DNA of 64,000 bases from Allobosea thiooxidans (GTDB taxonomy: Bacteria; Pseudomonadota; Alphaproteobacteria; Rhizobiales; Beijerinckiaceae): NCBI RefSeq assembly GCF_900168195.1, contig NZ_FUYX01000001.1:186001-250000 (forward strand). The letters run 5' to 3'. Position 1 is the first letter of the stretch; every line of letters begins with the position of its first letter. Below the pieces are notes generated by a model that searched no databases, was not told where the DNA came from, and was given only the letters and a program-made list of their open reading frames with translations. Positions 49,525 to 58,568 of the stretch are shown piece by piece. Position numbers and translations under genes: made by a program.

Positions 49525-50322
49525 TCAGGCCTCGTCGTCGGGGATCTTGAGCTTGTGCCCGCAGGCCTTGCAGTAGACGGCGTCCGGCTCGTGGCGCTGC
49601 AGGGCGCATTCCGGGCAGGGAAACAGCACCTTGTTCGGCCGGAACAGCGCCTGCGCCAGCCGCACGAACAGCGTGATCCCGACGATCATCACCACGATCG
49701 AGGTCAGCTTGCCGGCGATGCCGGGCAAGGTCACGTCGCCGAACCCGGTCGTGGTCACGGTCGCGACCGTGAAATAGAGCGCCTGGACATAGCTCTCCAG
49801 CCCGCCCTCCTGCTGGAAGAAGAAGGTGTAGACGAAGCCCGTGACGACGAAGAGGAACGTCGCGATGTTGCTCAGCGCACGCACGACATTCTCCCATTCG
49901 CGGAAGCGCGTGGTGCGGAACTGCGCCCAGACGATGCCCTTGTGGGAGAGCGACCAGAGCCTGAGGATGCGCAGGAAGCCGAAATTCTCCAGCCATTGCG
50001 GCATGAGCAGCGTCGACAGGATGAACAGGTCGAGCAGCATGGTCGGCTGGCGCAGCAGCCTGAGCATGTTGGTGGAGGCGAGCAGCCGTGCCCCGATCTC
50101 GGCGATCATGATGATCGCGACGGAATAGTCGATCCAGAGGAAGGCCGACTTCTCCCTGAGCAGCGGCGTCACGATGAAGAAGGCGATGATCAGCAGATCG
50201 ACGACCGTCGTCACCGCCTGGAAGCGCAGCGCCGCCGGGGAACGGCCGTGATAGAGCTGGCGCAGCCGGTCCCGAAACGTCTCGAAGCGGCTCTTGGGCG
50301 GGCTGGAATCGGGGCTGTCCAT
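49525..50322 (-). CDS. voltage-gated-type potassium channel with C-terminal zinc ribbon
   Basis: 265 residues. Six hydrophobic helices are present, with a basic fourth helix (LRILRLWSLSHKGIVWAQFR) and a pore loop YFTVATVTTTGFGDVTLPG whose TTGFGD is a K+-type selectivity filter. The last 40 residues form a zinc ribbon (CPECALQRHEPDAVYCKACG), which is uncommon on bacterial channels and may act as a cytosolic assembly or sensing domain. The ligand cysteines are all present (CxxC twice). Ion selectivity is inferred. Confidence 0.85.
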   Translation of the reverse strand: MDSPDSSPPKSRFETFRDRLRQLYHGRSPAALRFQAVTTVVDLLIIAFFIVTPLLREKSAFLWIDYSVAIIMIAEIGARLLASTNMLRLLRQPTMLLDLFILSTLLMPQWLENFGFLRILRLWSLSHKGIVWAQFRTTRFREWENVVRALSNIATFLFVVTGFVYTFFFQQEGGLESYVQALYFTVATVTTTGFGDVTLPGIAGKLTSIVVMIVGITLFVRLAQALFRPNKVLFPCPECALQRHEPDAVYCKACGHKLKIPDDEA

Positions 50323-50414
50323 CGCCGGCAGGATAGCGCCCGGCGAAGCGGGCCGCCAAGGACCGGCTTTCGCTCGCCAGCGGAAACGAGTTTCGACGCC
50401 GGGCGGTCGCTATC

Positions 50415-51083
50415 CTAGCCGCGCGGCCTCGCCGCGACCGCGTGGACGGCATAGCCGCGATAGGGCGCCGCCACCCGGCAATCGGCCCCGGCTGCCCCAG
50501 CCAGCAAGCGCGTCACCGCCGGCAGATCCTCGCGCGGCGTGACGTGGAACAGCCCGAGCCAGCGCAGCAGCACCGCCTTGAACGGCGCCGGCAGCCCGCC
50601 CTGATCGCCGAAATCGACGATGTGCAGCGCCCCGCCCGGCTCGAGGCGGTGCAGCGCCTCGGCGACGACGCCCTGCCAGGGCGGGATCATCGACAGCGCG
50701 TAGGAGATCACGATCCGGTCGAAGCCCGGCAGGCCGAACAGCGCCTGCGGATCGAAATCGGTGGCGTCGGCCCGGGCGAGCCTGATCCGCTTCTCCATGC
50801 CGGCCTTCGCGACCGCTCCCTGGGCCGTCGCCAGCATCTCGCTGGAGACGTCGAGCCCGTAGCAGGCGCAGGACGGGTAGCGCCTCGCGATCCGGATCAG
50901 GTTGCGCCCGGTGCCGCAGCCGATCTCCAGCACCGTGCCGCCGGGGGGCGGCTGCAGCCCGTCGATCAGCTGGTCCCTCCCGAGCAGGTAGAACTTCCGG
51001 CTGGCGTCGTAGATATGGCGCTGGTGCCGGTAGATCCGGTCCATCAGGCCTGCGGTCGAGCCTGCCGGCGCCGGCGCGCTCAC
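50415..51083 (-). CDS. btaB: betaine-lipid N-methyltransferase
   Basis: 222 residues from a GTG at 51083 that overlaps the btaA stop (GTGA). The SAM-binding motif I is VLEIGCGTGRNL, followed by ACYGLDVSSEML and DRIVISYALSMIPPW. By position behind btaA it should methylate diacylglyceryl-homoserine three times to the betaine lipid DGTS. The enzyme works at the inner membrane. Length and gene order match BtaB of Rhodobacter and Sinorhizobium. Confidence 0.88.
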   Translation of the reverse strand: MSAPAPAGSTAGLMDRIYRHQRHIYDASRKFYLLGRDQLIDGLQPPPGGTVLEIGCGTGRNLIRIARRYPSCACYGLDVSSEMLATAQGAVAKAGMEKRIRLARADATDFDPQALFGLPGFDRIVISYALSMIPPWQGVVAEALHRLEPGGALHIVDFGDQGGLPAPFKAVLLRWLGLFHVTPREDLPAVTRLLAGAAGADCRVAAPYRGYAVHAVAARPRG

Positions 51084-52345
51084 CGGCCCTGCCCCGCCAG
51101 CACATAGAGGTGGAAGCCGCCATAGATCGCCGAGCGGTCCTGTCGGCAGAGTTCGCGGCTGCGCGCCTCGTCATAATGCCACTGGTCGAGGATCGCGGCC
51201 GGCACCCGGCCGGGCAGCAGCCGCTCGTCGGCCGCGGTGCGGAAGATCACCCGCGCCCCCGGCCGAGCCGTCCGGGTGATCTGCGACCACAGCGCAGCGA
51301 GATCGGCGTCGTTCATCCAGTCCTGCGCGTCGAGCAGCACATAGGCATCGCAGCTCTCGGCCGGCTGGTCTGCCAGGAAGGCCGTGACGGCGTTCTGGTG
51401 ATAGGAGACGCCGCTTGCGCGCGCTTTCACCGCGGCGAAATTCTGCGGCTGGAGATAGGGCGGCAGCGCCGCGCCCGGCCCCTCGCCATAGCGCCGGCCG
51501 AAGGCCTGCTGGGCGAAGTAGTTCTCCTTCAGGTCGAACCCGCAGGCGAGCCGTTCCAGCCTGAGCCTCAGCGCGCCGAGGATGCCGTCCTCGCCATCGG
51601 CCGCCAGCGCCTTGTACTGCGCCGGCGGGATGCCGAGCCCGTAAAGCGAGGCCGGCTGGCGCACCAGCCAGCGCACCAGCCTGCGCTCGAAGACCGGCGC
51701 GAGATGCCTGTCGTAGAGCGCCCGCTGCTCGGCCATGTCGCGCGCCGCGAGCATCGCCTTGGGATTGCCGCCGAGCAGCCGCGCCAGCACATGCCCCGTG
51801 CCGATGAAGCGGCCGAGCAGCCCGTAGCGGTGGAAGCCGTTGGCGAAGAGGTGGATCCGCCGCCGCCCGTTGAGGCCCCGCCCCTCCCAATAGCCCCGCG
51901 AGACGGCGTCGAGATGCGGCGCGATCTCCCGGTCGTAGAAGGCGACGTTGTCGCGCCGGTCGGCCCGGCCGAAGAAGCGCAGCAAGCTTTCGTGTTCCCC
52001 CATCCGCGCCAGGGCGGCCAGCTTCAGCCGGCCGAGCGCGATATGCGCGGCGTTGAGATCGACCGCGCTGACGCGGATCGGCGCGGCCGTCAGATAGGAG
52101 AGGATGTTGCAGGAGCCCGACGCGATCGCGACGACATGGTCGTCGGCCTTGAGCTGCAGCGCCGCCATGTCGACGATCGGGTCCTCCCAGATCTGCGGAT
52201 AGACCAGGCCGGAGAAGGCCCGCGCGAACAGCCATTCCAGCATCCCCGCCTTCGACAGCTTCTTGCTGCGCCGGACGGCCAGTCCCAGATCCGAGCTCGT
52301 CATGCGGCGGGCCGCGCGCGCTGTCTGCGTCGCCTGTTGCGTCAC
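51080..52345 (-). CDS. btaA: SAM:diacylglycerol 3-amino-3-carboxypropyltransferase
   Basis: 421 residues (DUF3419 family) from a GTG at 52345, chosen because AGGGAGG lies eight bases upstream. The N-terminal half has FARAFSGLVYPQIWEDPIVD and IASGSCNILSYL, a SAM-binding region with the BtaA-typical ending VDLNAAHIAL. The C-terminal part includes YVLLDAQDWMND. It transfers the aminocarboxypropyl group of SAM to diacylglycerol, the first step of betaine-lipid synthesis. Together with btaB it allows phospholipid replacement under phosphate limitation, and a Pho-box-like site lies upstream. Confidence 0.9.
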   Translation of the reverse strand: MTQQATQTARAARRMTSSDLGLAVRRSKKLSKAGMLEWLFARAFSGLVYPQIWEDPIVDMAALQLKADDHVVAIASGSCNILSYLTAAPIRVSAVDLNAAHIALGRLKLAALARMGEHESLLRFFGRADRRDNVAFYDREIAPHLDAVSRGYWEGRGLNGRRRIHLFANGFHRYGLLGRFIGTGHVLARLLGGNPKAMLAARDMAEQRALYDRHLAPVFERRLVRWLVRQPASLYGLGIPPAQYKALAADGEDGILGALRLRLERLACGFDLKENYFAQQAFGRRYGEGPGAALPPYLQPQNFAAVKARASGVSYHQNAVTAFLADQPAESCDAYVLLDAQDWMNDADLAALWSQITRTARPGARVIFRTAADERLLPGRVPAAILDQWHYDEARSRELCRQDRSAIYGGFHLYVLAGQGR

Positions 52346-52490
52346 CGTTTTTCCTCCCTTTGCGGGTGGCGGGCCTGCTCGCATCGGACCGGAACGTGGA
52401 AACCACTTTCCGGATAAATCCGATGCTTCGGCAAAGGGATGGATCGCCACGCCGCGTCCGAATGGACGCGCGGCGATCTAGAGGAGTCGC

Positions 52491-52508
52491 GTGACGGTCA
52501 GGTGACGG
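52491..52508 (-). promoter_or_regulatory. Pho-box-like direct repeat upstream of btaA
   Basis: On the minus strand CCGTCAC-CTGA-CCGTCAC is an exact repeat of a heptamer with 11-base period, the spacing of PhoB boxes (CTGTCAT repeats). It lies about 145 bp before the btaA start. Two positions per heptamer differ from the PhoB consensus. Confidence 0.6.
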
Positions 52509-52640
52509 AGCCTTGCCTCTCGCCGCGGCGTCTCGAGAGCCATTTCGAACGACGGGGCTGAAATCCGGAACGTGGAGCGCCATATTGGCGGGCACGAGAG
52601 CCGGCAAGGCGGCTCACCGCCCGCAAACAGGGAGATCGCA

Positions 52641-53081
52641 ATGGGCCTGATGAGCATGTTCGGCGAGCCGAAGCAGCAGGACGAGACCTTCCCCTTCCAG
52701 CTCACCGACGCCGAGTGGCGCGAGCGGCTGACGCCGGAGCAGTACCAGGTGCTGCGCGGCCACGGCACGGAGCGGGCCGGCTCCTGCGCGCTCAACTACG
52801 AGAAGCGCGCCGGCACCTTCTCCTGCGCCGGCTGCGGCCAGAAGCTGTTCAGATCGGGCAAGAAGTTCGAGAGCGGCACCGGCTGGCCGAGCTTCGACCA
52901 GCCGCTGGAGGGTGCGGTCGGCACCTCCGAGGACTTCAAGTTCGGCATGCACCGCATTGAGGTGCATTGCGCCAATTGCGGCGGCCATCTCGGCCACGTC
53001 TTCCCGGACGGCCCGCCTCCGACCGGCCTGCGCTACTGCATCAACGGCGTGGCGATGAATTTCGAGCCGGAAGCAAGCTGA
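52641..53081 (+). CDS. msrB: methionine-R-sulfoxide reductase
   Basis: 146 residues from ATG 52641 (AGGGAGATC upstream). Two zinc CxxC pairs are present (SCAGCGQ and HCANCGG). The active-site region has FESGTGWPSF, HVFPDGP and the catalytic Cys in RYCINGVAMNF. It reduces methionine-R-sulfoxide in proteins using thioredoxin. It stands alone between the bta operon and a convergent dehydrogenase gene. Confidence 0.94.
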   Translation: MGLMSMFGEPKQQDETFPFQLTDAEWRERLTPEQYQVLRGHGTERAGSCALNYEKRAGTFSCAGCGQKLFRSGKKFESGTGWPSFDQPLEGAVGTSEDFKFGMHRIEVHCANCGGHLGHVFPDGPPPTGLRYCINGVAMNFEPEAS

Positions 53082-53092
53082 AGCCGCACCGT

Positions 53093-53183
53093 CGTCATGG
53101 TCGGGCTTGTCCCGACCATCCACGTCTTTTCTGGCCTGTGCCGCGTTCAAGACGTGGATGCTCGCCACGAGGGCGAGCATGAC
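53093..53183. repeat. palindromic intergenic repeat, copy 1
   Basis: CGTCATGGTCGGGCTTGTC opens the element. ACCATCCACGTCTT and AAGACGTGGATGCTCG form an internal stem, and GAGCATGACG closes it. A near-identical element is at 54848-54940, on the other side of the dehydrogenase gene. Confidence 0.75.
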
Positions 53184-53191
53184 GGTCGAGC

Positions 53192-54829
53192 CTATGAAAC
53201 CGCCGGCACCGCCCGCCGCGCCAGCGCCGCCGCATCGACAGCCGGCGGCAAATCCCCGAACTGCCCCGACCAGCCATCGCCCAGCCGTGTCACGATGAAG
53301 GCGTCGGCGACCGCAGGTGGCGCAAAGCGCAGCAGCAGCGACGCCTGCAGCATCAGCGCCAACCATTCGGTCAATCGCCGCGCCTGCCCCTCGTTCCGCA
53401 TCATCTCGGGCAGTTCGTCCTCCAGCCGCTTCAGCGCCGCGTCGTAGCGCCGGTCCCCCCCCGCGGCCGCCATCAACTCCGCCCGCAGCACGTCGACGGC
53501 TCCCGCCTCGCGCGCCAGCGAGCGCAGCACGTCGAGGCAGATGACATTGCCAGAACCCTCCCAGATCGCATTGAGCGGCGCCTCCCGATAGAGCCGCGCC
53601 ATCGGGTTTTCCTCGATGAAGCCGTTGCCGCCATGGCATTCCAGCGCCTCGGCGACGAGGGCAGGCGCCCGCCGTGTGATCCAGTATTTCGCGATCGGCG
53701 CCCCGACCCGGGCCAGCAGCCGCTCGCTCGCCGATTCCTCCTGCCGGTCGAGCGCCGCGAACAGCCGGAAGGCGAGCCAGGCGGCTGCTTCCGCCTCGAG
53801 CGCAAGATCGGCCAGCACGTTCTGCATGATCGGCTGGTCGATCAGCGCCTTCTGGAAGGCGCGGCGATGTCGCGCGTGATGCGCCGCGAGCGAGACGGCC
53901 ATCCGCATCAGCCCCGCCGAGGCGGCGGCGATGTCCAGCCGCGAATTGTGGTTCATCGAGAGCCCGGTGCGGATGCCCCGTCCCTGCTCGCCGATGAGAT
54001 GGCCGATGGCGCCACGGAACTCGACCTCGGAGGAGGCGCTCGAGCAGTTGCCGACTTTTTCCTTGAGCCGCTGTATCGCGACGCCGTTGCGCGCCCCATC
54101 CGGCAGCCAGCCCGGCACGACGAAGCAGGATATGGCCTCGCCCGTCCGCGCCAGCGTCAGGAAGACGTCGGAATGCGGCACTGAGAAGAACCATTTTCGC
54201 CCGTGCAGCGACCAGGTGCCGTCGCCATTGTGCTCGGCATAGGTCTGGGTCTGGCGCAGATCCGAACCGCCTTGCGTCTCCGTCATCGCCGTACCGACGG
54301 TCGCGCCGGTCTTGAGATGGGCGGGCCCCTGCCGCGGATCGTAACGGTTCGAGGTGACGAGGGAACCCCACTGCTCCCAAAGCAGAGGGTCCTGCTTCAG
54401 CACCGGAACGGCGGCATAGGTCATGTTGATCGGGCAGCAGATGCCGGGCTCGGTGCCGTACCAGAGATATTGCAGCATGGCCCGCGCCACCTGGGCCCCG
54501 GGCTCGGGCCGGTTCCAGGCCAGCGCATGCGTCTCCTGCCCGATGGCGAGACCCATCAATTCGTGCCAGGCCGGATGGAACGCGATCTCGTCGATGCGGT
54601 TGCCGAAGCGGTCGAAGGCGCGAAGTTCGGGCGTGTAGCGATTGGCGAGATAGGCCAGTTCCTGCACCCGTGCCGAACCGACCGTCCGCCCTGCCTCGTG
54701 CAGGCGCTCCTTTGCCCAGTCGGCTCCGAAGGCCGCGACGATGCTCGGCAGAACCGGATCGGCGGCGAAGGCGTCGTACTCCGCCAGCACCGGCACTTGG
54801 TTGCTGACCTGCCAGACACTGCTTGTCAT
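53192..54829 (-). CDS. acyl-CoA dehydrogenase family protein (AidB-like)
   Basis: 545 residues from ATG 54829; the upstream frame runs into an intergenic repeat. The dehydrogenase core has ATVGTAMTETQGGSDLRQTQ, FFSVPHSDVFLTLA and RGIRTGLSMNHNSRLD. The later ALECHGGNGFIEENPMARL carries the motif of the catalytic or FAD-proximal loop. Length and N-terminal segment (TNYDLSN-like: VWQVSNQVPVL) fit the AidB branch, which binds DNA and FAD in the alkylation response. Whether it has dehydrogenase activity is not clear. Confidence 0.85.
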   Translation of the reverse strand: MTSSVWQVSNQVPVLAEYDAFAADPVLPSIVAAFGADWAKERLHEAGRTVGSARVQELAYLANRYTPELRAFDRFGNRIDEIAFHPAWHELMGLAIGQETHALAWNRPEPGAQVARAMLQYLWYGTEPGICCPINMTYAAVPVLKQDPLLWEQWGSLVTSNRYDPRQGPAHLKTGATVGTAMTETQGGSDLRQTQTYAEHNGDGTWSLHGRKWFFSVPHSDVFLTLARTGEAISCFVVPGWLPDGARNGVAIQRLKEKVGNCSSASSEVEFRGAIGHLIGEQGRGIRTGLSMNHNSRLDIAAASAGLMRMAVSLAAHHARHRRAFQKALIDQPIMQNVLADLALEAEAAAWLAFRLFAALDRQEESASERLLARVGAPIAKYWITRRAPALVAEALECHGGNGFIEENPMARLYREAPLNAIWEGSGNVICLDVLRSLAREAGAVDVLRAELMAAAGGDRRYDAALKRLEDELPEMMRNEGQARRLTEWLALMLQASLLLRFAPPAVADAFIVTRLGDGWSGQFGDLPPAVDAAALARRAVPAVS

Positions 54830-54847
54830 TGCCGCATCCTGCCTTGC

Positions 54848-54940
54848 CGTCATGGTCGGGCTTGTCCCGACCATCCACGCCTTCGCGCATCCAAGGCAGC
54901 GTTCAAGACGTGGATGCTCGGGACAAGCCCGAGCATGACG
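54848..54940. repeat. palindromic intergenic repeat, copy 2
   Basis: CGTCATGGTCGGGCTTGTC opens the element and GGACAAGCCCGAGCATGACG closes it. It resembles 53093-53183 in sequence and orientation. Confidence 0.75.
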
Positions 54941-55047
54941 ATCGAGCCCCGCTTGATCCAATGGAAAATGCACGAACGAGGGCGCAATCCTGACACGGGC
55001 GCCCTATATTCGCCGGAGAACGAATCACGCACGAGCACTGCACACCC

Positions 55048-57426
55048 TTGTCCGATACCGACCCCTTTTCCGCCCCCCCGCCCCGCCCCGGCGGCCTCGC
55101 CGCGCGCGCCGCGGCGCAGCCGGCGGCCGGCTATCTCGCGGGGCTGAACCCGGAGCAGCGCCAGGCGGTCGAGGCGACGGAGGGCCCGGTTCTGGTGCTG
55201 GCCGGTGCCGGCACCGGCAAGACCCGAGTGCTCACCACCCGCATCGGCCACCTGATCTCGACCGGCCGCGCCTACCCTTCGCAGATCCTCGCCGTCACCT
55301 TCACCAACAAGGCGGCGCGCGAGATGAAGGAGCGCGTCGCCCATCTCGTCGGCCCGGTCGCCGAAGGCATGCCCTGGCTCGGCACCTTCCACTCGATCTC
55401 GGCCAAGCTGCTGCGCCGCCACGCCGAGCTCCTCGACCTGCGCAGCGACTTCACCATCCTCGACACCGACGACCAGATCCGCCTGATGAAGCAGGTGATC
55501 CAGGCCGAGGGCATCGACGAGAAGCGCTGGCCCGGCCGCATGCTGGCAGGCTTCATCGACTCGTGGAAGAACCGAGGCCTCGCGCCCAAGGACGTGCCCC
55601 ATGGCGAGGCCGCCGTCTTCGCCAACGGCAAGGGCGGCAAGCTCTACGCCGCCTATCAGGAGCGGCTGAAGGCGCTGAACGCCGTCGATTTCGGCGACCT
55701 GCTGCTGCACTGCCTGACGCTCTTCCGCGACTGCCCGGACGTGCTCCAGACCTATCACGACCGCTTCCGCTACATCCTGGTCGACGAGTACCAGGACACC
55801 AACACGGCGCAGTATCTCTGGCTGCGACTGTTGGCGCAGGGCCGGCGCAACATCTGCTGCGTCGGCGACGACGACCAGTCGATCTATGGCTGGCGCGGCG
55901 CCGAGGTCGACAACATCCTGCGCTTCGAGCACGATTTTCCGGGCGCGACCGTGATCCGGCTGGAGCGCAACTACCGCTCCACCGGCCATATCCTCGCCAC
56001 CGCCTCGAAGCTGATCGCCCGCAACGAGGGCCGCCTCGGCAAGACCTTGCGCACCGAGGACGAGCCCGGCGAGAAGGTCACCATCACCGGCGCCTGGGAC
56101 AGCCAGGAAGAGGCCCGCCTGATCTCCGACGAGATCGAGGCGATGCAGGCCAAGAGCTACAATCTCGCCGAGGTCGCGGTGCTCGTCCGCATCTCCGCCC
56201 AGATGCGCGAGATCGAGGAGCGCTTCGTCCAGGCCGGCGTGCCTTATCGCGTCATCGGCGGCCCGCGCTTCTATGAGCGCGCCGAGATCCGCGATGCGCT
56301 CGCCTATCTGCGCTGCGTCGTCTCGCCCACCGACGATCTCGCCTTCGAGCGCATCGTCAACGTGCCCAAGCGCGGCCTCGGCGACGCGACGGTCCAGCTC
56401 CTGCACAACCACGCCCGCGCCGCCGGTTTCTCGCTGATGCAGTCCGCCCGCGCCGCGGTCGAGAGCGACGAATTGAAGCCCAAGGCCCGCACGGCGCTGC
56501 GCGAGCTGGTCGATGCCTTCGGCCGCTGGTCGGCGCGCGCCGAGCACATGCCGCAGGGCGAACTCGCCGAGCTGGTGCTGGAGGAATCCGGCTACACCGA
56601 GATGTGGAAGAAGGACCGTTCGGCCGATGCCGCCGGGCGCCTCGAAAACCTCAAGGAACTCGTCCGCTCGCTCGACGAATTCCCCGACCTGCCGGCCTTT
56701 CTCGAACACGTCTCGCTGGTGATGGACGTCGCCGATGGCGAGGCCGAGGCGCGCGTCTCGATCATGACGCTGCACGCGGCCAAGGGCCTGGAGTTCGACA
56801 CGGTCTTCCTGCCCGGCTGGGAGGAAGGGCTGTTCCCGAACCAGCGCGCCCTCGACGAGAACGGCCGCGCCGGCCTCGAGGAGGAGCGTCGCCTCGCCCA
56901 TGTCGGCCTCACCCGCGCCCGCAAGAAGCTGAAGCTCTATTTCGCCTCGAACCGGCGCATCCACGGGCTCTGGCAGACCAGCCTGCCCTCCCGCTTCATC
57001 GACGAATTGCCGGAGGAGCATGTCGAGGTCGAGCAGGCGCCGACCAGCTATTCGCAGGGCGGCTACGGCGCCTCGCGCTTCGACCGGATGGAGAGCTTCG
57101 GCTCAAGCTACAACACGCCGGGCTGGCAGCGCGCCCAGGAGAACCGTGCTCGCAACGGCGGCGGCAGCGGTTTTTCGGAGAGCGGCCGCGGCTTCGGCCA
57201 GGGCGGTTTCGGAGGCGGCTCGCGCCAGCGCGGCCCGCTGCTGATCGAGGGCGAGCTCACCGCCAAATCCACGGGCGAGTCGGCCTATGGCGCTGGGGCC
57301 CGCGTCTTCCACGTCAAGTTCGGCCCCGGCTCGGTCGCCAGCGTCGACGGCAACAAGCTGACGGTGGATTTCGACAAGGCCGGCCGGAAGATGGTGCTGG
57401 ATTCTTTCGTGCAGAAGGCCGGCTGA
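55048..57426 (+). CDS. uvrD: UvrD/PcrA-type superfamily 1 DNA helicase
   Basis: 792 residues, apparently from a TTG at 55048. Helicase motifs in order: AGAGTGKTRVL (motif I, about 55), VTFTNKAAREM (Ia), VDEYQDTN (II), GDDDQSIYGWRGA (III), LERNYRS (IV), MTLHAAKGLEFD (V) and VGLTRARKKL (VI). A Gly-rich linker and a C-terminal Tudor-like domain (VFHVKFGPGSVASVDGNKL) follow, as in PcrA/UvrD, where this domain contacts RNA polymerase. It unwinds DNA 3' to 5' in repair. A run of repeated Gly/Ser/Arg in the linker is longer than in E. coli UvrD. Confidence 0.94.
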   Translation: MSDTDPFSAPPPRPGGLAARAAAQPAAGYLAGLNPEQRQAVEATEGPVLVLAGAGTGKTRVLTTRIGHLISTGRAYPSQILAVTFTNKAAREMKERVAHLVGPVAEGMPWLGTFHSISAKLLRRHAELLDLRSDFTILDTDDQIRLMKQVIQAEGIDEKRWPGRMLAGFIDSWKNRGLAPKDVPHGEAAVFANGKGGKLYAAYQERLKALNAVDFGDLLLHCLTLFRDCPDVLQTYHDRFRYILVDEYQDTNTAQYLWLRLLAQGRRNICCVGDDDQSIYGWRGAEVDNILRFEHDFPGATVIRLERNYRSTGHILATASKLIARNEGRLGKTLRTEDEPGEKVTITGAWDSQEEARLISDEIEAMQAKSYNLAEVAVLVRISAQMREIEERFVQAGVPYRVIGGPRFYERAEIRDALAYLRCVVSPTDDLAFERIVNVPKRGLGDATVQLLHNHARAAGFSLMQSARAAVESDELKPKARTALRELVDAFGRWSARAEHMPQGELAELVLEESGYTEMWKKDRSADAAGRLENLKELVRSLDEFPDLPAFLEHVSLVMDVADGEAEARVSIMTLHAAKGLEFDTVFLPGWEEGLFPNQRALDENGRAGLEEERRLAHVGLTRARKKLKLYFASNRRIHGLWQTSLPSRFIDELPEEHVEVEQAPTSYSQGGYGASRFDRMESFGSSYNTPGWQRAQENRARNGGGSGFSESGRGFGQGGFGGGSRQRGPLLIEGELTAKSTGESAYGAGARVFHVKFGPGSVASVDGNKLTVDFDKAGRKMVLDSFVQKAG

Positions 57427-57459
57427 ACTTATCCGACACCATCCTCGAAAAGACCGACC

Positions 57460-57882
57460 ATGACTCCCCAGATCGTGCTCACCGACGCCGAAGACGCTGC
57501 TTTTCGCGAGGTCCTTTCCAACGGCCTGAAAGGCTACAACGACGAGAAGATCGGCCGGCATGACCGCCAGCCGCTCGCGATCCGCGTCTGCGATCCGGAG
57601 ACCGGCGAACCCATCGGCGGGCTGGCCGGGCGCACCTCGCTCGGCGTGCTCTTCATCGACACCGTCTATCTGCCGAAGAGCCTGCGCGGCACCGGCGTCG
57701 GCAGCCGCATCCTCGCCATGGCCGAGGAGGAAGGGCGCAAGCGCGGCTGCAGCAAGGCCGTGCTCTTCACCATCAGCTTCCAGGCGCCGGAATTCTACAA
57801 GAAGCTCGGCTGGCAGGTCTTCGGCGAGATTGCGCCGAAACCGCCCGGCGCGACCCGGATCTACCTGACCAAGGACCTCTGA
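57460..57882 (+). CDS. GNAT-family N-acetyltransferase
   Basis: 140 residues. The acetyl-CoA loop is SLRGTGVGSRILAMAEEEG (about residue 75), followed by KAVLFTISFQAPEFYKKLGW, the standard GNAT closing strands. It lies 33 bp after uvrD. The substrate is unknown; similar proteins are annotated only as GNATs. Confidence 0.88.
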   Translation: MTPQIVLTDAEDAAFREVLSNGLKGYNDEKIGRHDRQPLAIRVCDPETGEPIGGLAGRTSLGVLFIDTVYLPKSLRGTGVGSRILAMAEEEGRKRGCSKAVLFTISFQAPEFYKKLGWQVFGEIAPKPPGATRIYLTKDL

Positions 57883-57908
57883 GCGCCCGGAGGCCAGCCG
57901 CAAATTCG

Positions 57909-58026
57909 AGCCCTCATCCTGAGGAGCCGCGAAGCGGCGTCTCGAACGATGCTTCAGATATCTCCGGAGTCTCCTGGAACATCCTTCGAGACGCAAGCCT
58001 TCGGCTTGCTCCTCAGGATGAGGGCT
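57909..58026. repeat. palindromic intergenic repeat
   Basis: AGCCCTCATCCTGAGGAGC (57909-57927) is the reverse complement of GCTCCTCAGGATGAGGGCT (58008-58026), a perfect 19-bp outer stem. It lies between convergent genes. Confidence 0.8.
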
Positions 58027-58047
58027 GAGATGCGGTAGAAGGGTTGC

Positions 58048-58467
58048 TCACGCTCCGCCTTCCCGCTCCCGAAAAGCCTTCCGTGCCGCCGAGACCTCGG
58101 CGTAATAGGTCTCGGCCCAGGTCCAGACACCGCAGAAGGCGGCGCTGAGCTCGCGCCCCAGCTCGGTCAGCGTGTAGTCGACATGCGGCGGGATCACCGG
58201 ATGGACGGTCCGGACCACCAGCCCGTCGCGCTCCATCTCGCGCAGCGTCTTGGTCAGCATCTTCTGGCTGATGCCGCCGACGATGCGGCCGACCTCGGTG
58301 AAGCGCAGGGTGCCGTGCTCCTCGAGCGCCTCCAGCACCAGCATCGTCCATTTGTCGGCCACCTGCGCGATCACCTGCCGCACCAGCGACTCGACCGCCG
58401 GGCTGACCGGCGGGATCGCCTCGCTGCGTCGATGCATCGCCGCCATCGCCATCCGGATCGCCTGCAT
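58048..58467 (-). CDS. HxlR-family transcriptional regulator
   Basis: 139 residues from ATG 58467. The winged helix contains VADKWTMLVLEALEEHGTLR, the family's start of the HTH, then FTEVGRIVGGISQKMLTKTL and the wing VHPVIPPHVDYTLTELG. Such regulators act on adjacent oxidoreductases. It is divergent from the SDR gene at 58569 with 101 bp between them, a typical target arrangement. It has no Cys residue within the HTH, so a redox-sensing HypR-type mechanism is not apparent. Confidence 0.9.
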   Translation of the reverse strand: MQAIRMAMAAMHRRSEAIPPVSPAVESLVRQVIAQVADKWTMLVLEALEEHGTLRFTEVGRIVGGISQKMLTKTLREMERDGLVVRTVHPVIPPHVDYTLTELGRELSAAFCGVWTWAETYYAEVSAARKAFREREGGA

Positions 58468-58568
58468 CCGACACTCTCCTTTTGGTGCGTATGGCACCTT
58501 CGGGCGCCTTCTTTCCTTTGAAGACCGACGTTGCCACCTCCCGAAGCGCAACCACAAGAGGGCCCGTC

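Noticed and set aside
52614..54890. 758-residue minus-strand frame
   Set aside because: Shadow of the dehydrogenase in another frame and of msrB; it crosses both intergenic repeats.
54850..57021. 723-residue minus-strand frame
   Set aside because: Antisense to uvrD, whose helicase motifs are all intact.
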